Assembly (NCBI RefSeq): GCF_016616425.1
Contig: NZ_CP067101.1
Location: 4,898,001 to 4,962,000 of the forward strand
Length of the DNA stretch: 64,000 nucleotides
Direction: 5' to 3'
Origin: Bradyrhizobium diazoefficiens
Lineage (GTDB): Bacteria > Pseudomonadota > Alphaproteobacteria > Rhizobiales > Xanthobacteraceae
Positions 36,573-45,887 of this stretch are shown piece by piece. Each line of letters begins with the position of its first letter. The first letter of the stretch is position 1. The notes below the pieces were generated by a model. The model was not told where the DNA came from. It ran no database searches and saw nothing but the letters and a program-made list of their open reading frames with translations. The position numbers were made by a program, and so were the translations under genes.

Positions 36573-36595
36573 AAGCTCCTGTCTTTCAGGAGCTT
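36573..36595 (-). terminator. Rho-independent terminator of the former tRNA-Lys gene
   Basis: AAGCTCCTG and its complement flank a 5-base loop and are followed on the minus strand by TTTTTT. It lies 5 bases beyond the CCA end of the tRNA remnant. Confidence 0.85.
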
Positions 36596-36600
36596 GCGAG

Positions 36601-36674
36601 TGGTTGGCGCACCAGGGCTCGAACCTGGGACTCGCTGATTACTCGAACCTGGGACTCGCTGATTAAGAGTCAGC
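36601..36674 (-). pseudogene. 3' remnant of tRNA-Lys(CUU) with a 24-bp internal duplication
   Basis: Read on the minus strand, the sequence gives the anticodon arm GCTGA-CTCTTAA-TCAGC (anticodon CTT), a variable loop and T arm, but a 24-base unit covering anticodon-stem 3' side, variable loop and half the T arm is repeated (36618-36641 and 36642-36665) before the normal T arm, acceptor 3' strand and CCA. The 5' half (D arm and 5' acceptor) is missing. Such tRNA 3' ends are typical attachment sites of integrative elements. Confidence 0.85.
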
Positions 36675-36839
36675 GGCCTCAATCGTTCAGACGCGAAGAC
36701 ACAAGCCGGTTTGGCGAACGCTTGGCAGAGCACGAGCCGGTGTTTCGCGACCCAGTTAGTGGTACAGAACTGGTACAGCGCCCCGAACCCTAGGTTCAAG
36801 ACCAGCAGCTGCCGACCAACTAATTGAACTTGCTCTGAG

Positions 36840-38100
36840 CGGCCCGAGACATAGGTGACAAAACGTACCGGACACATGGGTTACACTTTCCGCTTTTGTT
36901 CTGCGGGAGGTGTTGATGCCGTGGGAAGCGAGTTCGGTAATGGAAGAGCGCCTGCGATTTGTCGCCCGGCTTCTGGATGGGGAAGCCATGACCGAGGTCT
37001 GCCGGGAGTTCGGCATCTCCCGCAAGACCGGCTACAAGATTTTCGATCGCTACAAGGAGCGCGGGCTGGAGGCGTTGAGCGACCGCTCCAGGCGGCCGAT
37101 ACGCTATGCCAACCAGCTGCCGCAGCAGCTCGAGACCCTGATCGTCCGGCTGAAGAGCGAGAAGCCGCACTGGGGCGCCCGCAAGATCCGCGAGCTCCTG
37201 GCTCGACGGCTTGACGGCGATGTCCGGATTCCCGCCAAGAGCACCATCCATGCCGTGCTCGATCGCCACGGCCTGGTAAAGCGCGCGCGTGAGCGCAAGG
37301 GCCGTGCGCAGGGCACGCCGTTATCGGCCGGCGCCGCCCCCAATGACCTCTGGTGTGCCGACTTCAAGGGTGAGTTCAAGCTCGGCAATGGGCGCTATTG
37401 CTACCCACTCACCGTGACCGATCAGGCTTCGCGCTTCCTGCTGATGTGCGAAGCCATGGAATCGACGCGGGAGGAACCGGCGATGACCGCGTTCGAGCGG
37501 ATGTTTATCGAACGCGGGCTGCCGCTGTCGATCCGCTCCGACAATGGCGTGCCGTTCGCCAGCCCCAATGCGCTGTTCAACCTGCCGAAACTCTCGGTCT
37601 GGTGGCTTCGCCTCGGCATCGCGATCGAGCGCATCAAGCCTGGCCATCCGCAGCAGAATGGCCGTCATGAGCGCATGCATCTGACGTTGAAGCAGGAGGC
37701 GACCAGGCCGCCAGGCGCCAATATTCTACAACGGCAAGGCCGCTTCGATGCGTTCTTGCACGAGTTCAACGCTGAAAGACCGCACGAGGCGCTCGGCATG
37801 AAATGCCCGGCGGAATTGTATGCGGCGTCACCCCGTTGTTATGAAGGTCTACCCGAACTGTCCTATCCATTCCATGACCGCGATGTCCTCGTCACCGCCT
37901 GCGGCCGGCTCTGCCTGCATCGCAAGAGGATCAACGTCTCGACCGTGCTGGCCGGCCAGAAGCTCGGCATCAAGGAAGTCGACGAGGGCATCTGGCTCGT
38001 CAGCTTCATGCATTACGATCTGGGATACTTCGACCTGGAGCAAAAGACCTTGCAGCCCCTCGACAACCCATTCGGCCCGAAGCCCGTCACCGAAAACCTC
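36840..38100 (+). mobile_element. IS481-type insertion sequence, truncated at its right end
   Basis: The left terminal region contains GGTGACAAAACGTACCGGAC and ACATGGGTTACA, typical of IS481-family ends, followed by a full transposase. No matching inverted copy is seen after the transposase: the sequence passes directly into the 3' end of the aldehyde dehydrogenase gene. The left boundary is approximate and the right end is lost. Confidence 0.75.
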
Positions 38101-38181
38101 CGCCAGCGTCCGCGCGGAGAGATGGGTCCGCGCGCAATCCCTGCCCTCAGAAGAAGCCGAGCTTCTTCGGGCTGTAGCTGA
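36916..38181 (+). CDS. IS481-family DDE transposase
   Basis: An ATG at 36916 with a GGGAGG site encodes a helix-turn-helix ([20 protein letters not shown]) and an rve/DDE integrase core: [11 protein letters not shown] (first Asp), [10 protein letters not shown] (second Asp) and [13 protein letters not shown] (Glu). The family-typical LQPLDNPFG appears near the C-terminus, but the last 35 residues (from KPVTENLRQ) differ from the usual short ending and reach into the neighbouring gene, consistent with loss of the right end. Confidence 0.92.
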   Translation: MPWEASSVMEERLRFVARLLDGEAMTEVCREFGISRKTGYKIFDRYKERGLEALSDRSRRPIRYANQLPQQLETLIVRLKSEKPHWGARKIRELLARRLDGDVRIPAKSTIHAVLDRHGLVKRARERKGRAQGTPLSAGAAPNDLWCADFKGEFKLGNGRYCYPLTVTDQASRFLLMCEAMESTREEPAMTAFERMFIERGLPLSIRSDNGVPFASPNALFNLPKLSVWWLRLGIAIERIKPGHPQQNGRHERMHLTLKQEATRPPGANILQRQGRFDAFLHEFNAERPHEALGMKCPAELYAASPRCYEGLPELSYPFHDRDVLVTACGRLCLHRKRINVSTVLAGQKLGIKEVDEGIWLVSFMHYDLGYFDLEQKTLQPLDNPFGPKPVTENLRQRPRGEMGPRAIPALRRSRASSGCS

Positions 38182-39664
38182 CCAGCAGATTCTTGGTCTG
38201 CTGATAGTGATCGAGCATCATCTTGTGGGTCTCGCGACCGATACCCGACTGCTTGTATCCTCCAAACGCGGCGTGTGCGGGATAGGCATGGTAGCAGTTG
38301 GTCCACACCCGCCCCGCCTGGATCGCACGGCCGAAGCGGTAGCAGCGATTGGCATCGCGGCTCCAGACACCGGCGCCGAGGCCGTACAGCGTATCATTGG
38401 CGATCGCGAGCGCCTCCTCGTCGGTCTTGAAGGTGGTGACGGAGACCACGGGGCCGAAAATCTCCTCCTGGAAGATCCGCATCTTGTTGTTGCCGTGGAA
38501 CACGGTCGGCTGGATATAGAAGCCGCCCGAGAGATCACCGCCGAGATTGGCGCGCGCGCCGCCGGTCAGAAGCTGCGCCCCCTCCTTCTTGCCGATGTCG
38601 ATATAGGACAGGATCTTCTCCAACTGCTCGCCGGAGGCTTGCGCACCGATCATGGTGCCGGCGTTGCGCGGATCGCCCTGGGTGATCGCCTGAACGCGCT
38701 TCAAGGCCTTCTCCATGAAACGCTCATAGATCGACTCCTGCACCAGCGCTCGGCTCGGACAGGTGCAGACCTCGCCTTGGTTCAGCGCGAACATGACGAA
38801 ACCCTCGATCGCCTTGTCGAGGAAGTCATCGTCCTCGGCCGCCACGTCGTTGAAGAAGATGTTCGGCGACTTACCGCCGAGCTCAAGCGTGACCGGGATC
38901 AGATTCTGGCTCGCATACTGCATGATGAGCCGGCCGGTCGAGGTCTCGCCGGTGAAGGCGATCTTGGAGATGCGCGGGCTCGATGCAAGCGGCTTGCCGG
39001 CCTCGAGGCCGAACCCGTTGACGATGTTGAGAACCCCGGGTGGCAGCAGGTCGCCGATCAGCTCGATCCAGACCATGATCGAGGCCGGGGTCTGCTCCGC
39101 GGGCTTCAGCACGACGCAGTTGCCGGCCGCCAGCGCCGGCGCCATCTTCCAGCACGCCATTAGCAGCGGAAAGTTCCAGGGGATGATCTGACCGACGACG
39201 CCTAGAGGCTCATGGAAATGATAGGCGACTGTGTCGTTGTCGATTTCGGCGAGGCTGCCTTCCTGGCCGCGCACGACGCCGGCGAAATAGCGGAAATGAT
39301 CGATCGCCAGCGGCAGATCGGCGGCGCGCGTCTCACGGATCGGCTTGCCGTTGTCCCAGGTTTCGGCGATCGCCAGCCGCTCGAGACTTTCCTCCATCCG
39401 GTCCGCGATACGGTTGAGAATGAGGGCGCGTTCGACCACGCTGGTACGGCCCCAAGCGTCCTTGGCGGAATGCGCGGCGTCGAGGGCGGCTTCGACGTCC
39501 GGCGCTTCCGAGCGCGCGATCTTGCAGACCACCTGCCCGGTCACCGGCGAGGCGTTGTCAAAATACTTGCCCGACCGGGGCGCGACCCATTTGCCGCCGA
39601 TGAAGTTGTCATAGCGTTCTGCGAAGGGATTTTGCGATGTCGTGAGGAATTCCGGCTTGTTCAT
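38147..39664 (-). CDS. NAD-dependent aldehyde dehydrogenase (AldA/ExaC type)
   Basis: The enzyme oxidises aldehydes, probably acetaldehyde, to acids with NAD in the cytoplasm. The 505 residues include [20 protein letters not shown], the coenzyme motif [11 protein letters not shown], the general base in [13 protein letters not shown] and the catalytic Cys in [11 protein letters not shown]. The C-terminus [10 protein letters not shown] is typical of the ExaC/AcoD group. It follows the GAF/Fis regulator gene by about 195 bp on the same strand. Confidence 0.93.
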   Translation of the reverse strand: MNKPEFLTTSQNPFAERYDNFIGGKWVAPRSGKYFDNASPVTGQVVCKIARSEAPDVEAALDAAHSAKDAWGRTSVVERALILNRIADRMEESLERLAIAETWDNGKPIRETRAADLPLAIDHFRYFAGVVRGQEGSLAEIDNDTVAYHFHEPLGVVGQIIPWNFPLLMACWKMAPALAAGNCVVLKPAEQTPASIMVWIELIGDLLPPGVLNIVNGFGLEAGKPLASSPRISKIAFTGETSTGRLIMQYASQNLIPVTLELGGKSPNIFFNDVAAEDDDFLDKAIEGFVMFALNQGEVCTCPSRALVQESIYERFMEKALKRVQAITQGDPRNAGTMIGAQASGEQLEKILSYIDIGKKEGAQLLTGGARANLGGDLSGGFYIQPTVFHGNNKMRIFQEEIFGPVVSVTTFKTDEEALAIANDTLYGLGAGVWSRDANRCYRFGRAIQAGRVWTNCYHAYPAHAAFGGYKQSGIGRETHKMMLDHYQQTKNLLVSYSPKKLGFF

Positions 39665-39859
39665 GATTCACTCCCGCTGTTGCATTGATTGATTGCCGAC
39701 GTCGCGTCAGCGCGATGTCGAGAGCGAGGATGTCGGGTAGAATGGAAGATGTCAGCAGGGCGGGTTCGGATCGCACCTGCAACCTGTCTCAAAGCTGCTA
39801 CATCCGCCGCTGCGATCCGAATATTCTTCCTGCAGAGACCGAACAGGGTGGCGCGTGGC

Positions 39860-40840
39860 TCACGCGTGGGACTTGAGGTCGAAACGCTTGAGCTTGCGGT
39901 GCAAGGTGGCGCGGCTAACACCAAGCGCCTTCGCCGCGGCCGAGACATTGCCCCGTGCGCGTGTCAGGGCCCGCTGCAGGGTCGCGCGCTGCGCGTCGCC
40001 GAGCTGCTCATGGATCCCCTCCTCGCAGCAGAGCAGATCCGCGGCCGGAACGGGCCGCAACTGACGATCGGGCGGGATGCCGAACGCCAAGCGAGCGTCG
40101 CGCGTTGCGCCGATGACGAGGTCGTCCCGGTCGATGGCCAGCAACCCGCCGCTACGGGTATCAATCGGCGGCGTCAGCACGATCCGAGCATCCGCAAAAG
40201 CGTACCGGAACAGTTCGGTCTCGATCCGCCGCGCCGCTTCACCGACCGCGAGCGTGATCAGATTTGCGATTGTGTCGGTGTGATCGGCCCGGCAGGAGGA
40301 AACATCGAGAACGCCTACAAACCCTGCGTGGCCGTCGTAGATCGGAACAGCCGTACAACTGAGCAGTGTGTTGCGCGAGAAGAAGTGCTGATCGCGGTGG
40401 ATCGTCAACGCGCGCTGCTCGGCCAGACAGGTTCCGATCCCGTTCGTTCCTTCGTGCTCCTCGCTCCAGAGCGAGCCGGTCCATAGCCCCCACTGCTCGA
40501 ACGTGGGATCGTCGGCTGGAGCTCCACGTCGATCGACCGGGACGCCCTCGCGGCTGGCCAGCAGCACACAGCAGCCGATCGCGCCAACGGCGTGATATAG
40601 CCGGTTCATTGCGAACCACGCGGCACCGATCAACAGCTCATTTCGTTCGATCGTTTGCCGCACCTCGGGTTCCGTTAGCCGCAGCGGGGGTCGGACACCA
40701 GACGGATCGAGACAGTGCAATCGGGAAGAGCGGCACCAGGACGCGACCAGCGCGGATTTTGCTGCTTGGCCTGAGCCGATCGCAGCTTCGACCCGATCGG
40801 CGTGATGATGCTCGATAATCGCTCCCATGTGATCCTCCAT
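39860..40840 (-). CDS. GAF-domain/Fis-type regulator (AcoR-like without the AAA+ domain)
   Basis: The 326-residue product resembles AcoR, activator of acetoin/acetaldehyde genes, at both ends: an N-terminal ALVASWCRSSRLHCLDPSGV region with a GAF domain (GTNGIGTCLAEQRALTIHRD) and a C-terminal Fis helix-turn-helix (ARGNVSAAAKALGVSRATLH). The central sigma-54-interacting AAA+ module with GAFTGA is absent. It probably controls the adjacent aldehyde dehydrogenase. A perfect FNR/FixK box lies about 39 bp upstream. Confidence 0.85.
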   Translation of the reverse strand: MEDHMGAIIEHHHADRVEAAIGSGQAAKSALVASWCRSSRLHCLDPSGVRPPLRLTEPEVRQTIERNELLIGAAWFAMNRLYHAVGAIGCCVLLASREGVPVDRRGAPADDPTFEQWGLWTGSLWSEEHEGTNGIGTCLAEQRALTIHRDQHFFSRNTLLSCTAVPIYDGHAGFVGVLDVSSCRADHTDTIANLITLAVGEAARRIETELFRYAFADARIVLTPPIDTRSGGLLAIDRDDLVIGATRDARLAFGIPPDRQLRPVPAADLLCCEEGIHEQLGDAQRATLQRALTRARGNVSAAAKALGVSRATLHRKLKRFDLKSHA

Positions 40841-40872
40841 CGCGAAGGTTATGGTCTTTCCGGAAGCGCGAA

Positions 40873-40886
40873 TTGATCCGCATCAA
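40873..40886 (-). promoter_or_regulatory. FNR/FixK box upstream of the GAF/Fis regulator
   Basis: TTGATCCGCATCAA matches the TTGAT-N4-ATCAA consensus perfectly, centred about 39 bp before the start codon at 40840, a class II activator position if the leader is short. Confidence 0.8.
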
Positions 40887-40950
40887 GCTACGGACACTGG
40901 GAGGAAGCTGGCAACCCTCAACCTTGCATTCGCCGACAATCCGGTGTTCC

Positions 40951-41146
40951 TCATCGGAGAGTCACCCGTTCCCGCCTGGACGGCGCTTCGAAAATGAACC
41001 GGATGACGTTCGCAGATTCGGTGCAGCCGAAAACATGCCTTTCATAGCCGTCTTCGCCGTCGGGACGATGTGGCTCGACCCGGATCAGGCGCATCGTGCT
41101 CCCAGCGCAGTTCGGGCATTTCCGATATCGAAATTGGAAGAGATGA
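40951..41146 (-). pseudogene. Small zinc-ribbon protein lacking a usable start
   Basis: A frame ending at 40951 reads CPNCAGSTMRLIRVEPHRPD, then GEDGYERHVFGC and IRFIFEAPSRRERVTLR, a small Cys-containing protein of a type seen in rhizobia. An AAGGAGG site lies just upstream, but the following start codons are in another frame, so one indel near the 5' end probably inactivates it. Confidence 0.5.
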
Positions 41147-41889
41147 CAACGCTTCCTCCTTCATGCCGCAGAGCGCATGTCCAAGATCGACATGTACCGG
41201 GCACAATGAGGAGCTGACTTGGACGCCGGCCGCGTACAGCTAGGGAACCAGTAGGCATCAGGAACCCCGCGCGCTGGATGATCCGTACGCCCAATCGCTC
41301 GCCCGCAATTGCCTGCCGCTACGTCTCTCCTCCTCGACGCTTGTTCTTTGATCGGTCTCACAATAGAGGTTTCCCGCTTCTTTTGCCGCGATTCAAACTC
41401 CGGGAGGTTTTTCTTGGGGAGCAGACCTCGACCGAATCGGAAGAATGCCCGACCGTCAGCCGCCACCCCAGATCGCTCGGTCAGGAACTCCAACCGAGAC
41501 TTCCAGAATGGAAAGTGAATCGAGCCCCCGCGACGGCCGGTGGTCGAGTCAGACATGAGTGCATGCAGTGCACCATCCGAATACTTAAGACGCTCTCGAT
41601 GCAGTGCAATAAGGGCATTAGCGGTCCGCGGCCTTGCCGAGCTGTCGCTCGAACTCCCTCCGAAGAGCCGTTTCCGTCCACGGCTTGCCATTTCTTCGGG
41701 AGAGATTCTTAAAGGAATAGGTTTCGGCGACATCGTCGCCTGGCCGTTGGTAATCCTTGAATGACCGCTCACAAAGTGAGTTGCGGACAGAGTTCGCGCT
41801 CGCCGTCCCGGCATCCCTTCCCGGACTCCGAAGGCCCTAGCCTCGTAGGAAGCGGCAAAGTCCGCCAAGCGCCTTCTCCGCCAAGACAA
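41147..41889. other. No gene seen
   Basis: About 740 bp contain only overlapping frames without ribosome sites or recognisable motifs, on both strands. Base composition is lower in GC than the respiratory modules. Confidence 0.5.
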
Positions 41890-42342
41890 TCAGCAGCAGC
41901 CAGGGCCACGAAGCAGGTCAACCACTTCGAGCTTTGAAGGCTTCTTTTTGAGCGCATCGATCGTGTAGCTGTTGGCGCAATATTCCGGATAGTGCAGAGC
42001 CGCGGTTCCGGCCCCCATCTCACGGTTGCACCGGGCCTTCGCTGAGCAAAGCGCGCATACCAACGTCAAGTCGCGCAGCACTCCCGGCTCCTTGCGCGCA
42101 ATCGCACTCTCATCAATCCCAAGAGTCTTGAGTAACTGCGGCAGTTCTTTGGCGCCCTGCCCGCTATGAGCAACGAGAGTTTCGAGCTCGGCGCGCGGGA
42201 TGCGAAGATCGCGCGCAATCGACTCGACCTCTGAGGTATCGAGTGCACGGATTTCGGCAGACTGGTGAAATCGGCCGAGCCAGTCCGCGACTCTGCCGAT
42301 CAACTTGCTGGCGATCGATGCCGACTCTATGGCTGTTGTCAT
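41890..42342 (-). CDS. DUF6455-type cysteine-containing protein
   Basis: The 150-residue product has a helical N-terminus (SKLIGRVADWLGRFHQSAEI), the conserved EVESIARDLRIPRAELETLV block, and a Cys-containing region (LVCALCSAKARCNREMGAGT, YPEYCANSYTIDALKK) that could bind metal or heme. I read it as the DUF6455 family. A TTG-N8-CAA box is centred 65 bp upstream. A second, broken copy lies at 54880-55304 beside fixS, so the family appears tied to the oxygen-limited regulon. Confidence 0.75.
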   Translation of the reverse strand: MTTAIESASIASKLIGRVADWLGRFHQSAEIRALDTSEVESIARDLRIPRAELETLVAHSGQGAKELPQLLKTLGIDESAIARKEPGVLRDLTLVCALCSAKARCNREMGAGTAALHYPEYCANSYTIDALKKKPSKLEVVDLLRGPGCC

Positions 42343-42400
42343 GGCAACCTCCCGAAGATTTTGAACAGATGCAGTATTCTGCTGCAGAGCGGCGCCTGCA

Positions 42401-42414
42401 TTGCGCTAGGTCAA
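42401..42414 (-). promoter_or_regulatory. FixK-type box upstream of the DUF6455 gene
   Basis: TTGCGCTAGGTCAA (TTG-N8-CAA) is centred 65 bp before the start codon at 42342, the same spacing as for fixN and fixG. Confidence 0.6.
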
Positions 42415-42454
42415 ACTCGGCGGCAATTCGACCACGGCCAGCTGTTCGCCGACG

Positions 42455-42730
42455 TCAGGCGGCGCTATCCACTGGTACGACAATGCGAGGGTAGAGATGC
42501 CAGGTGGTGTGGCCGAGTACCGTCAGTGTCACCATCAGGCCAAGAAAATACGGCACCGCCGAGACTGCTAACAGAATGATGACGACCGAAGCCCATCCGA
42601 TCATCGGCAAGGGACTGGCCACAACTGCAGGCGCTGGTGACCATTGCGGTGACGAAATCGAGGTCGCGGTCAAGCAGCGACAGAAACGACACCACCCTAA
42701 GCGGCACCGATTTCCCAACATAAGCAGAGA
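42455..42730 (-). pseudogene. C-terminal remnant of a DUF2189 membrane protein
   Basis: One frame reads VVSFLSLLDRDLDFVTAMVT and another continues ASPLPMIGWASVVIILLAVS with LMVTLTVLGHTTWHLYPRIV, the last two helices and HATWHLY-like end of DUF2189 integral membrane proteins. A frameshift near 42650 separates them and the N-terminal two thirds are missing. Confidence 0.7.
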
Positions 42731-43003
42731 TCAGGCCGCCTCTCGCTGGCTGCGGTGAATCGCCGACGCAAGTCTGAGCAAGAGGACGATCGAGACGTTG
42801 CCCTTGCCGCCCTCGATCTGGGCAATGTAGCGCTCCGAAATACCGGACCTGCGGGCGAGCTCCCGGCGCGACATGCAGCAATGCATGCGCGAGCTGCGCA
42901 CGCGCTCACCGAGCGCGACCAGGAATTGGGTCTCGGAGTATGGCTGCACAGCATTCCCACCAGGCAACGCCTCACCTGCGAACTCGACAACTTCTTCCAG
43001 CAT
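42731..43003 (-). pseudogene. N-terminal remnant of an XRE-family regulator
   Basis: The frame from 43003 holds an XRE helix-turn-helix (MSRRELARRSGISERYIAQI, EGGKGNVSIVLLLRLASAI) like that of BzdR/BoxR-type regulators, then diverges at IHRSQREAA and stops. It abuts the DUF2189 remnant directly, so a deletion fused the 5' part of one gene to the 3' part of the other. Its promoter box is still present. Confidence 0.65.
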
Positions 43004-43061
43004 TGATCTATCCCATGTCTTCTCCGAACCCCAGATTATGGCTAGTTTTCAGGTCTCTTCA

Positions 43062-43075
43062 TTGACGCGGATCAA
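43062..43075 (-). promoter_or_regulatory. FNR/FixK-like box upstream of the XRE remnant
   Basis: TTGACGCGGATCAA differs from TTGAT-N4-ATCAA by one base and is centred 65 bp before the ATG at 43003. Confidence 0.65.
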
Positions 43076-43087
43076 ATAGGACGCTTG

Positions 43088-43945
43088 TCATTCGATCAGG
43101 ATCGGGGCTGTGATGTCGATATGGTCATGCTTCTTCACGTCGATGCCAAGCGACAATGACCATTTGCCGCTCGTCGCGGCCGTCATGCTGACCCGCCACC
43201 TATCCGCCGCGATCCGCTCGGCCGGCGCGGTCAAGGGGTCGATGTTCTTGTCCGGATTGGATAGGGTCACGGAAAGGGCGTCGACCGTGAGCGGCTTCTC
43301 GTCTCCATCATAGAGTTGCACCAGAACTTCGACGGGTCCGCTACGGCCTGGCGTGACGGTCACGTCCGCCATCACCCGCGTGCCGCAGAGGTGCGTGAAG
43401 AAGAGTTCATCGGTCGGTGCGGAGGTCTTCGCTGGCGGCCGGGACGGGACTGGCGCGGCCTCGGTCGAGGTGATCTGCAGCAGTGGGCCCTTGGCACCGA
43501 CGCTGCCAACGTCGAAGCTCGTCTCGATCTTGCCGGAACGCCGGAAGATCAACGTAACCGGAACGCGCTGCCCCTCTTCGAACGGCGCAGCAAGTCCGAC
43601 GAACATGATGTGCTCGCCGCCCGGAGCAAGCGTCACCGTCGCGTTCGGCGGGATCGCCAGCCCCTCATCGAGAGGACGCATCGTCATAATACCGTCCTGT
43701 ATGGCCATCTGATGAACCTCCACTTTATCGGCGGCTGGACTGGACGCGGAAAGAAGGCGGTCCGGCGCTGCGCCGCGGTTTTCGACGGTGAGGTAGCCAC
43801 CCGCGACCTTCGCTCCCTTCGGGGTCGCTCGACTCCATGCCTGGCTGACGACCACATCGGCGTGATCAGCGAGCGTGGGGGCGGACCCGATGAATGCTAA
43901 GGCAGCCGCGAGAACCACTGCGATTGTCCCGACTTTCTCCAACAT
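43088..43945 (-). CDS. PCuAC copper chaperone fused to a FixH/YtkA-like domain
   Basis: The ATG at 43945 has a GGAG site and opens a signal peptide (AVVLAAALAFIGSAPTLA). Residues about 25-150 are a PCuAC domain with VEVHQMAIQDGIMTMRPLDE and GGEHIMFVGL, the His/Met copper(I) ligands used to load CuA or cbb3 sites. After a Pro-rich linker (PSRPPAKTSAP), residues about 190-285 form a FixH/YtkA-like beta domain (VMADVTVTPGRSGPVEVLVQ, WSLSLGIDVKKHDHIDITAP). It probably delivers copper in the periplasm to oxidase or NirK. Confidence 0.85.
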   Translation of the reverse strand: MLEKVGTIAVVLAAALAFIGSAPTLADHADVVVSQAWSRATPKGAKVAGGYLTVENRGAAPDRLLSASSPAADKVEVHQMAIQDGIMTMRPLDEGLAIPPNATVTLAPGGEHIMFVGLAAPFEEGQRVPVTLIFRRSGKIETSFDVGSVGAKGPLLQITSTEAAPVPSRPPAKTSAPTDELFFTHLCGTRVMADVTVTPGRSGPVEVLVQLYDGDEKPLTVDALSVTLSNPDKNIDPLTAPAERIAADRWRVSMTAATSGKWSLSLGIDVKKHDHIDITAPILIE

Positions 43946-44017
43946 GATGAGCTCCGAGCTACAGACGAGCTTTCCTGCTCCTGCATCGGAAGGTCTCAAA
44001 TGTTCGCGTCATTAATG

Positions 44018-44031
44018 TTGTTGCAGCTCAA
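44018..44031 (-). promoter_or_regulatory. Weak CRP/FNR-type box upstream of the PCuAC gene
   Basis: TTGTTGCAGCTCAA fits TTG-N8-CAA, centred about 80 bp before 43945, but the arms are not otherwise symmetric, so chance is possible. Confidence 0.3.
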
Positions 44032-44135
44032 ACTGTGCCTACCTTGCGCGACGATTTTTGCTCAGCTTCTTCAGGCGCCGAACGAGCATCTCATGATGAA
44101 TGAAGGCCCATCCAATCCTCCACTGAAGGATCCGT

Positions 44136-45563
44136 CTAGCGCTCGATGAAGCGGTCTTTGGCCGAAAGGGCTGTGCTTCCGGTCTCATCCCGCGCCGTAA
44201 ACACCACATCGCCATGTCCGGTATCGGCTGCCGTCAGTGTGACGCGCAGCGTCTCGGAAGCGTCGGCGGCGACCTCGACCGGCGCCAGGCCGTCGTTACC
44301 GATGATGGCCATCTTGGCATCCACGCCGCTGACCGCGAGCGTGTAGGCGTGGAAGACCGACGACTTGTTCAGCAGCTTGACGGTGTACGCATTGCGCACA
44401 GAGCCGTCCGAGAGCCTGACGGCGACGGGATCCCGATCGTGCTGGACCGAAAGCGCGGCCGTCGTCTTGGTCGCGAACGCGACGCCGATCATGCCGACCA
44501 AAGCCAGGCATGCCGCCGATAGGCCGATCGTCTTCGGCCGGACGAGCCGCTTGACGGGCGCTTCCTGTCCGCGGCCCCGCTCGATGTTCCGCCAGCTGTC
44601 ATAGTCGATCAGGCCGCGCGAGCGGCCGAGCTTCGACATCACGCCGTCACAGGCATCGACGCAAAGACCGCAATTGATGCAGGCGAAGTTCGGACCTTCG
44701 CGGATGTCGATGCCGATCGGACAGACGGCGACGCACTGGCCACAATCGACACAATCCCCCGCGGGCGCGCCCCGGAGACGCAGCTCGGCGGCCTTCTTCG
44801 CCGACGTCCGCCGCTCGCCGCGGTAATCCCGATAGTTCACGGTGTAGGCTTCCGGATCCCAGATCGCGCCCTGAAGGCGCGGCCATGGGCACATGAACGT
44901 GCAGACCTGATCACGCGCGAAGCCCGCAAGGCCGTACGTCGTGCCAGTGAAGACGACAATCCAGGTAAGCGCGTTGGCCGACAGGTCTCCGGCAACCAAG
45001 CTCCGCAGCAGATCCGGCGCGTCGGTGAAATAGAAGATCAACGTGCCGCCGGTTGCCAGCGAGATCAGCAGCCACGCGGAATGTTTCGCTACGATTTGCG
45101 CCGCCCGCTTCGTCGTCAGGGGGGCGCCGATGTTCTTCAGACGCCGGCGCCTGTCGCCCTCGATCAGGCGTTCGACAAGCAGAAACAGGTCGGTCCAGAC
45201 CGTCTGGGGACATGCGAAACCGCACCAGAGGCGCCCCGCCAGCGCATTCGTAAGGATCAGGACGGTCGAACCGAGCACCAGAAGACCAGTGACGAGATAG
45301 AGATCCTGCGGCCAAATCTCGACGAAGAAGGCGTATAGGCGCCCGTTCGCAAAATCGAGCAGGACGGCCTGGCCGGGCGCGTGGGGGCCGCGGTCCCACC
45401 GGATGAACCGCGTGACGTAGTAGATCGAGAGCGTCAGCAGCAGGATGGCCCACTTGAGCCTGCGGATCGGACCTTTGACGGCCTGCGGCACGACCGCCAG
45501 CCCGGCTGCCGCTGCAGCCTTGGCTCGCGTTTTCGCATGATCGATCTCGATGCTGATGGCCAT
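44136..45563 (-). CDS. ccoG: CcoG/RdxA-type ferredoxin-like membrane protein, second copy
   Basis: CcoG is a membrane protein with two 4Fe-4S clusters, implicated as a cupric reductase in cbb3 oxidase assembly. The 475 residues include helices in the first 230, NapH-like GFACPQTVWTDLFLLVERLI and QVCTFMCPWPRLQGAI, the cluster motifs CVDCGQCVAVCP and CINCGLCVDACD, and an Ig-like C-terminal domain. It is a paralogue of FixG at 58296-59762. Here it ends the nnrS operon, 9 bp after the SufT-like gene, which points to a role under NO stress. Confidence 0.9.
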   Translation of the reverse strand: MAISIEIDHAKTRAKAAAAAGLAVVPQAVKGPIRRLKWAILLLTLSIYYVTRFIRWDRGPHAPGQAVLLDFANGRLYAFFVEIWPQDLYLVTGLLVLGSTVLILTNALAGRLWCGFACPQTVWTDLFLLVERLIEGDRRRRLKNIGAPLTTKRAAQIVAKHSAWLLISLATGGTLIFYFTDAPDLLRSLVAGDLSANALTWIVVFTGTTYGLAGFARDQVCTFMCPWPRLQGAIWDPEAYTVNYRDYRGERRTSAKKAAELRLRGAPAGDCVDCGQCVAVCPIGIDIREGPNFACINCGLCVDACDGVMSKLGRSRGLIDYDSWRNIERGRGQEAPVKRLVRPKTIGLSAACLALVGMIGVAFATKTTAALSVQHDRDPVAVRLSDGSVRNAYTVKLLNKSSVFHAYTLAVSGVDAKMAIIGNDGLAPVEVAADASETLRVTLTAADTGHGDVVFTARDETGSTALSAKDRFIER

Positions 45564-45572
45564 AGCGCGCCG

Positions 45573-45887
45573 TCAGTTGATCGCGGCAAAGCCGAGCGAG
45601 GCGCGGACGCCCGGCGCGATGAGGTCGGGGGTCCAGGGCGGCTCGAACGTCATTGTCACGTCGGCGGAAACAAGCCCTGGGACGGTGGACGCTGCCGCCT
45701 GCGCTCCCTCCTTCAGGAAGGAGGTCGCGGGACATCCCGGCGTCGTCGCCGTCATCGTGATAAGGACGGCACCATCCGTGACGGAAATGTCGTAGATGAA
45801 GCCGAGATCGACCACGTTTTCACCCAGCTCCGGGTCGATTACGACCCGCAGCGCGTCGCGGATGAACCCGACCAAGTCCTCGGTCAT
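45573..45887 (-). CDS. SufT/MIP18-type iron-sulfur assembly factor (DUF59)
   Basis: The 104-residue product is a single DUF59/MIP18 domain: DALRVVIDPELGENVVDLGF, ISVTDGAVLITMTATTPGCP with the conserved Cys, and FEPPWTPDLI near the end. These proteins help mature Fe-S proteins. It overlaps the DUF2249 gene by 4 bp and precedes the Fe-S protein CcoG, so it may help build or repair CcoG or other NO-damaged clusters. Confidence 0.88.
   Translation of the reverse strand: MTEDLVGFIRDALRVVIDPELGENVVDLGFIYDISVTDGAVLITMTATTPGCPATSFLKEGAQAAASTVPGLVSADVTMTFEPPWTPDLIAPGVRASLGFAAIN

Noticed and set aside
44018..44031. Confident CRP/FNR box for the PCuAC gene
   Set aside because: TTG-N8-CAA alone occurs by chance about once per 4 kb, and this copy has poor symmetry; kept only as a low-confidence feature.
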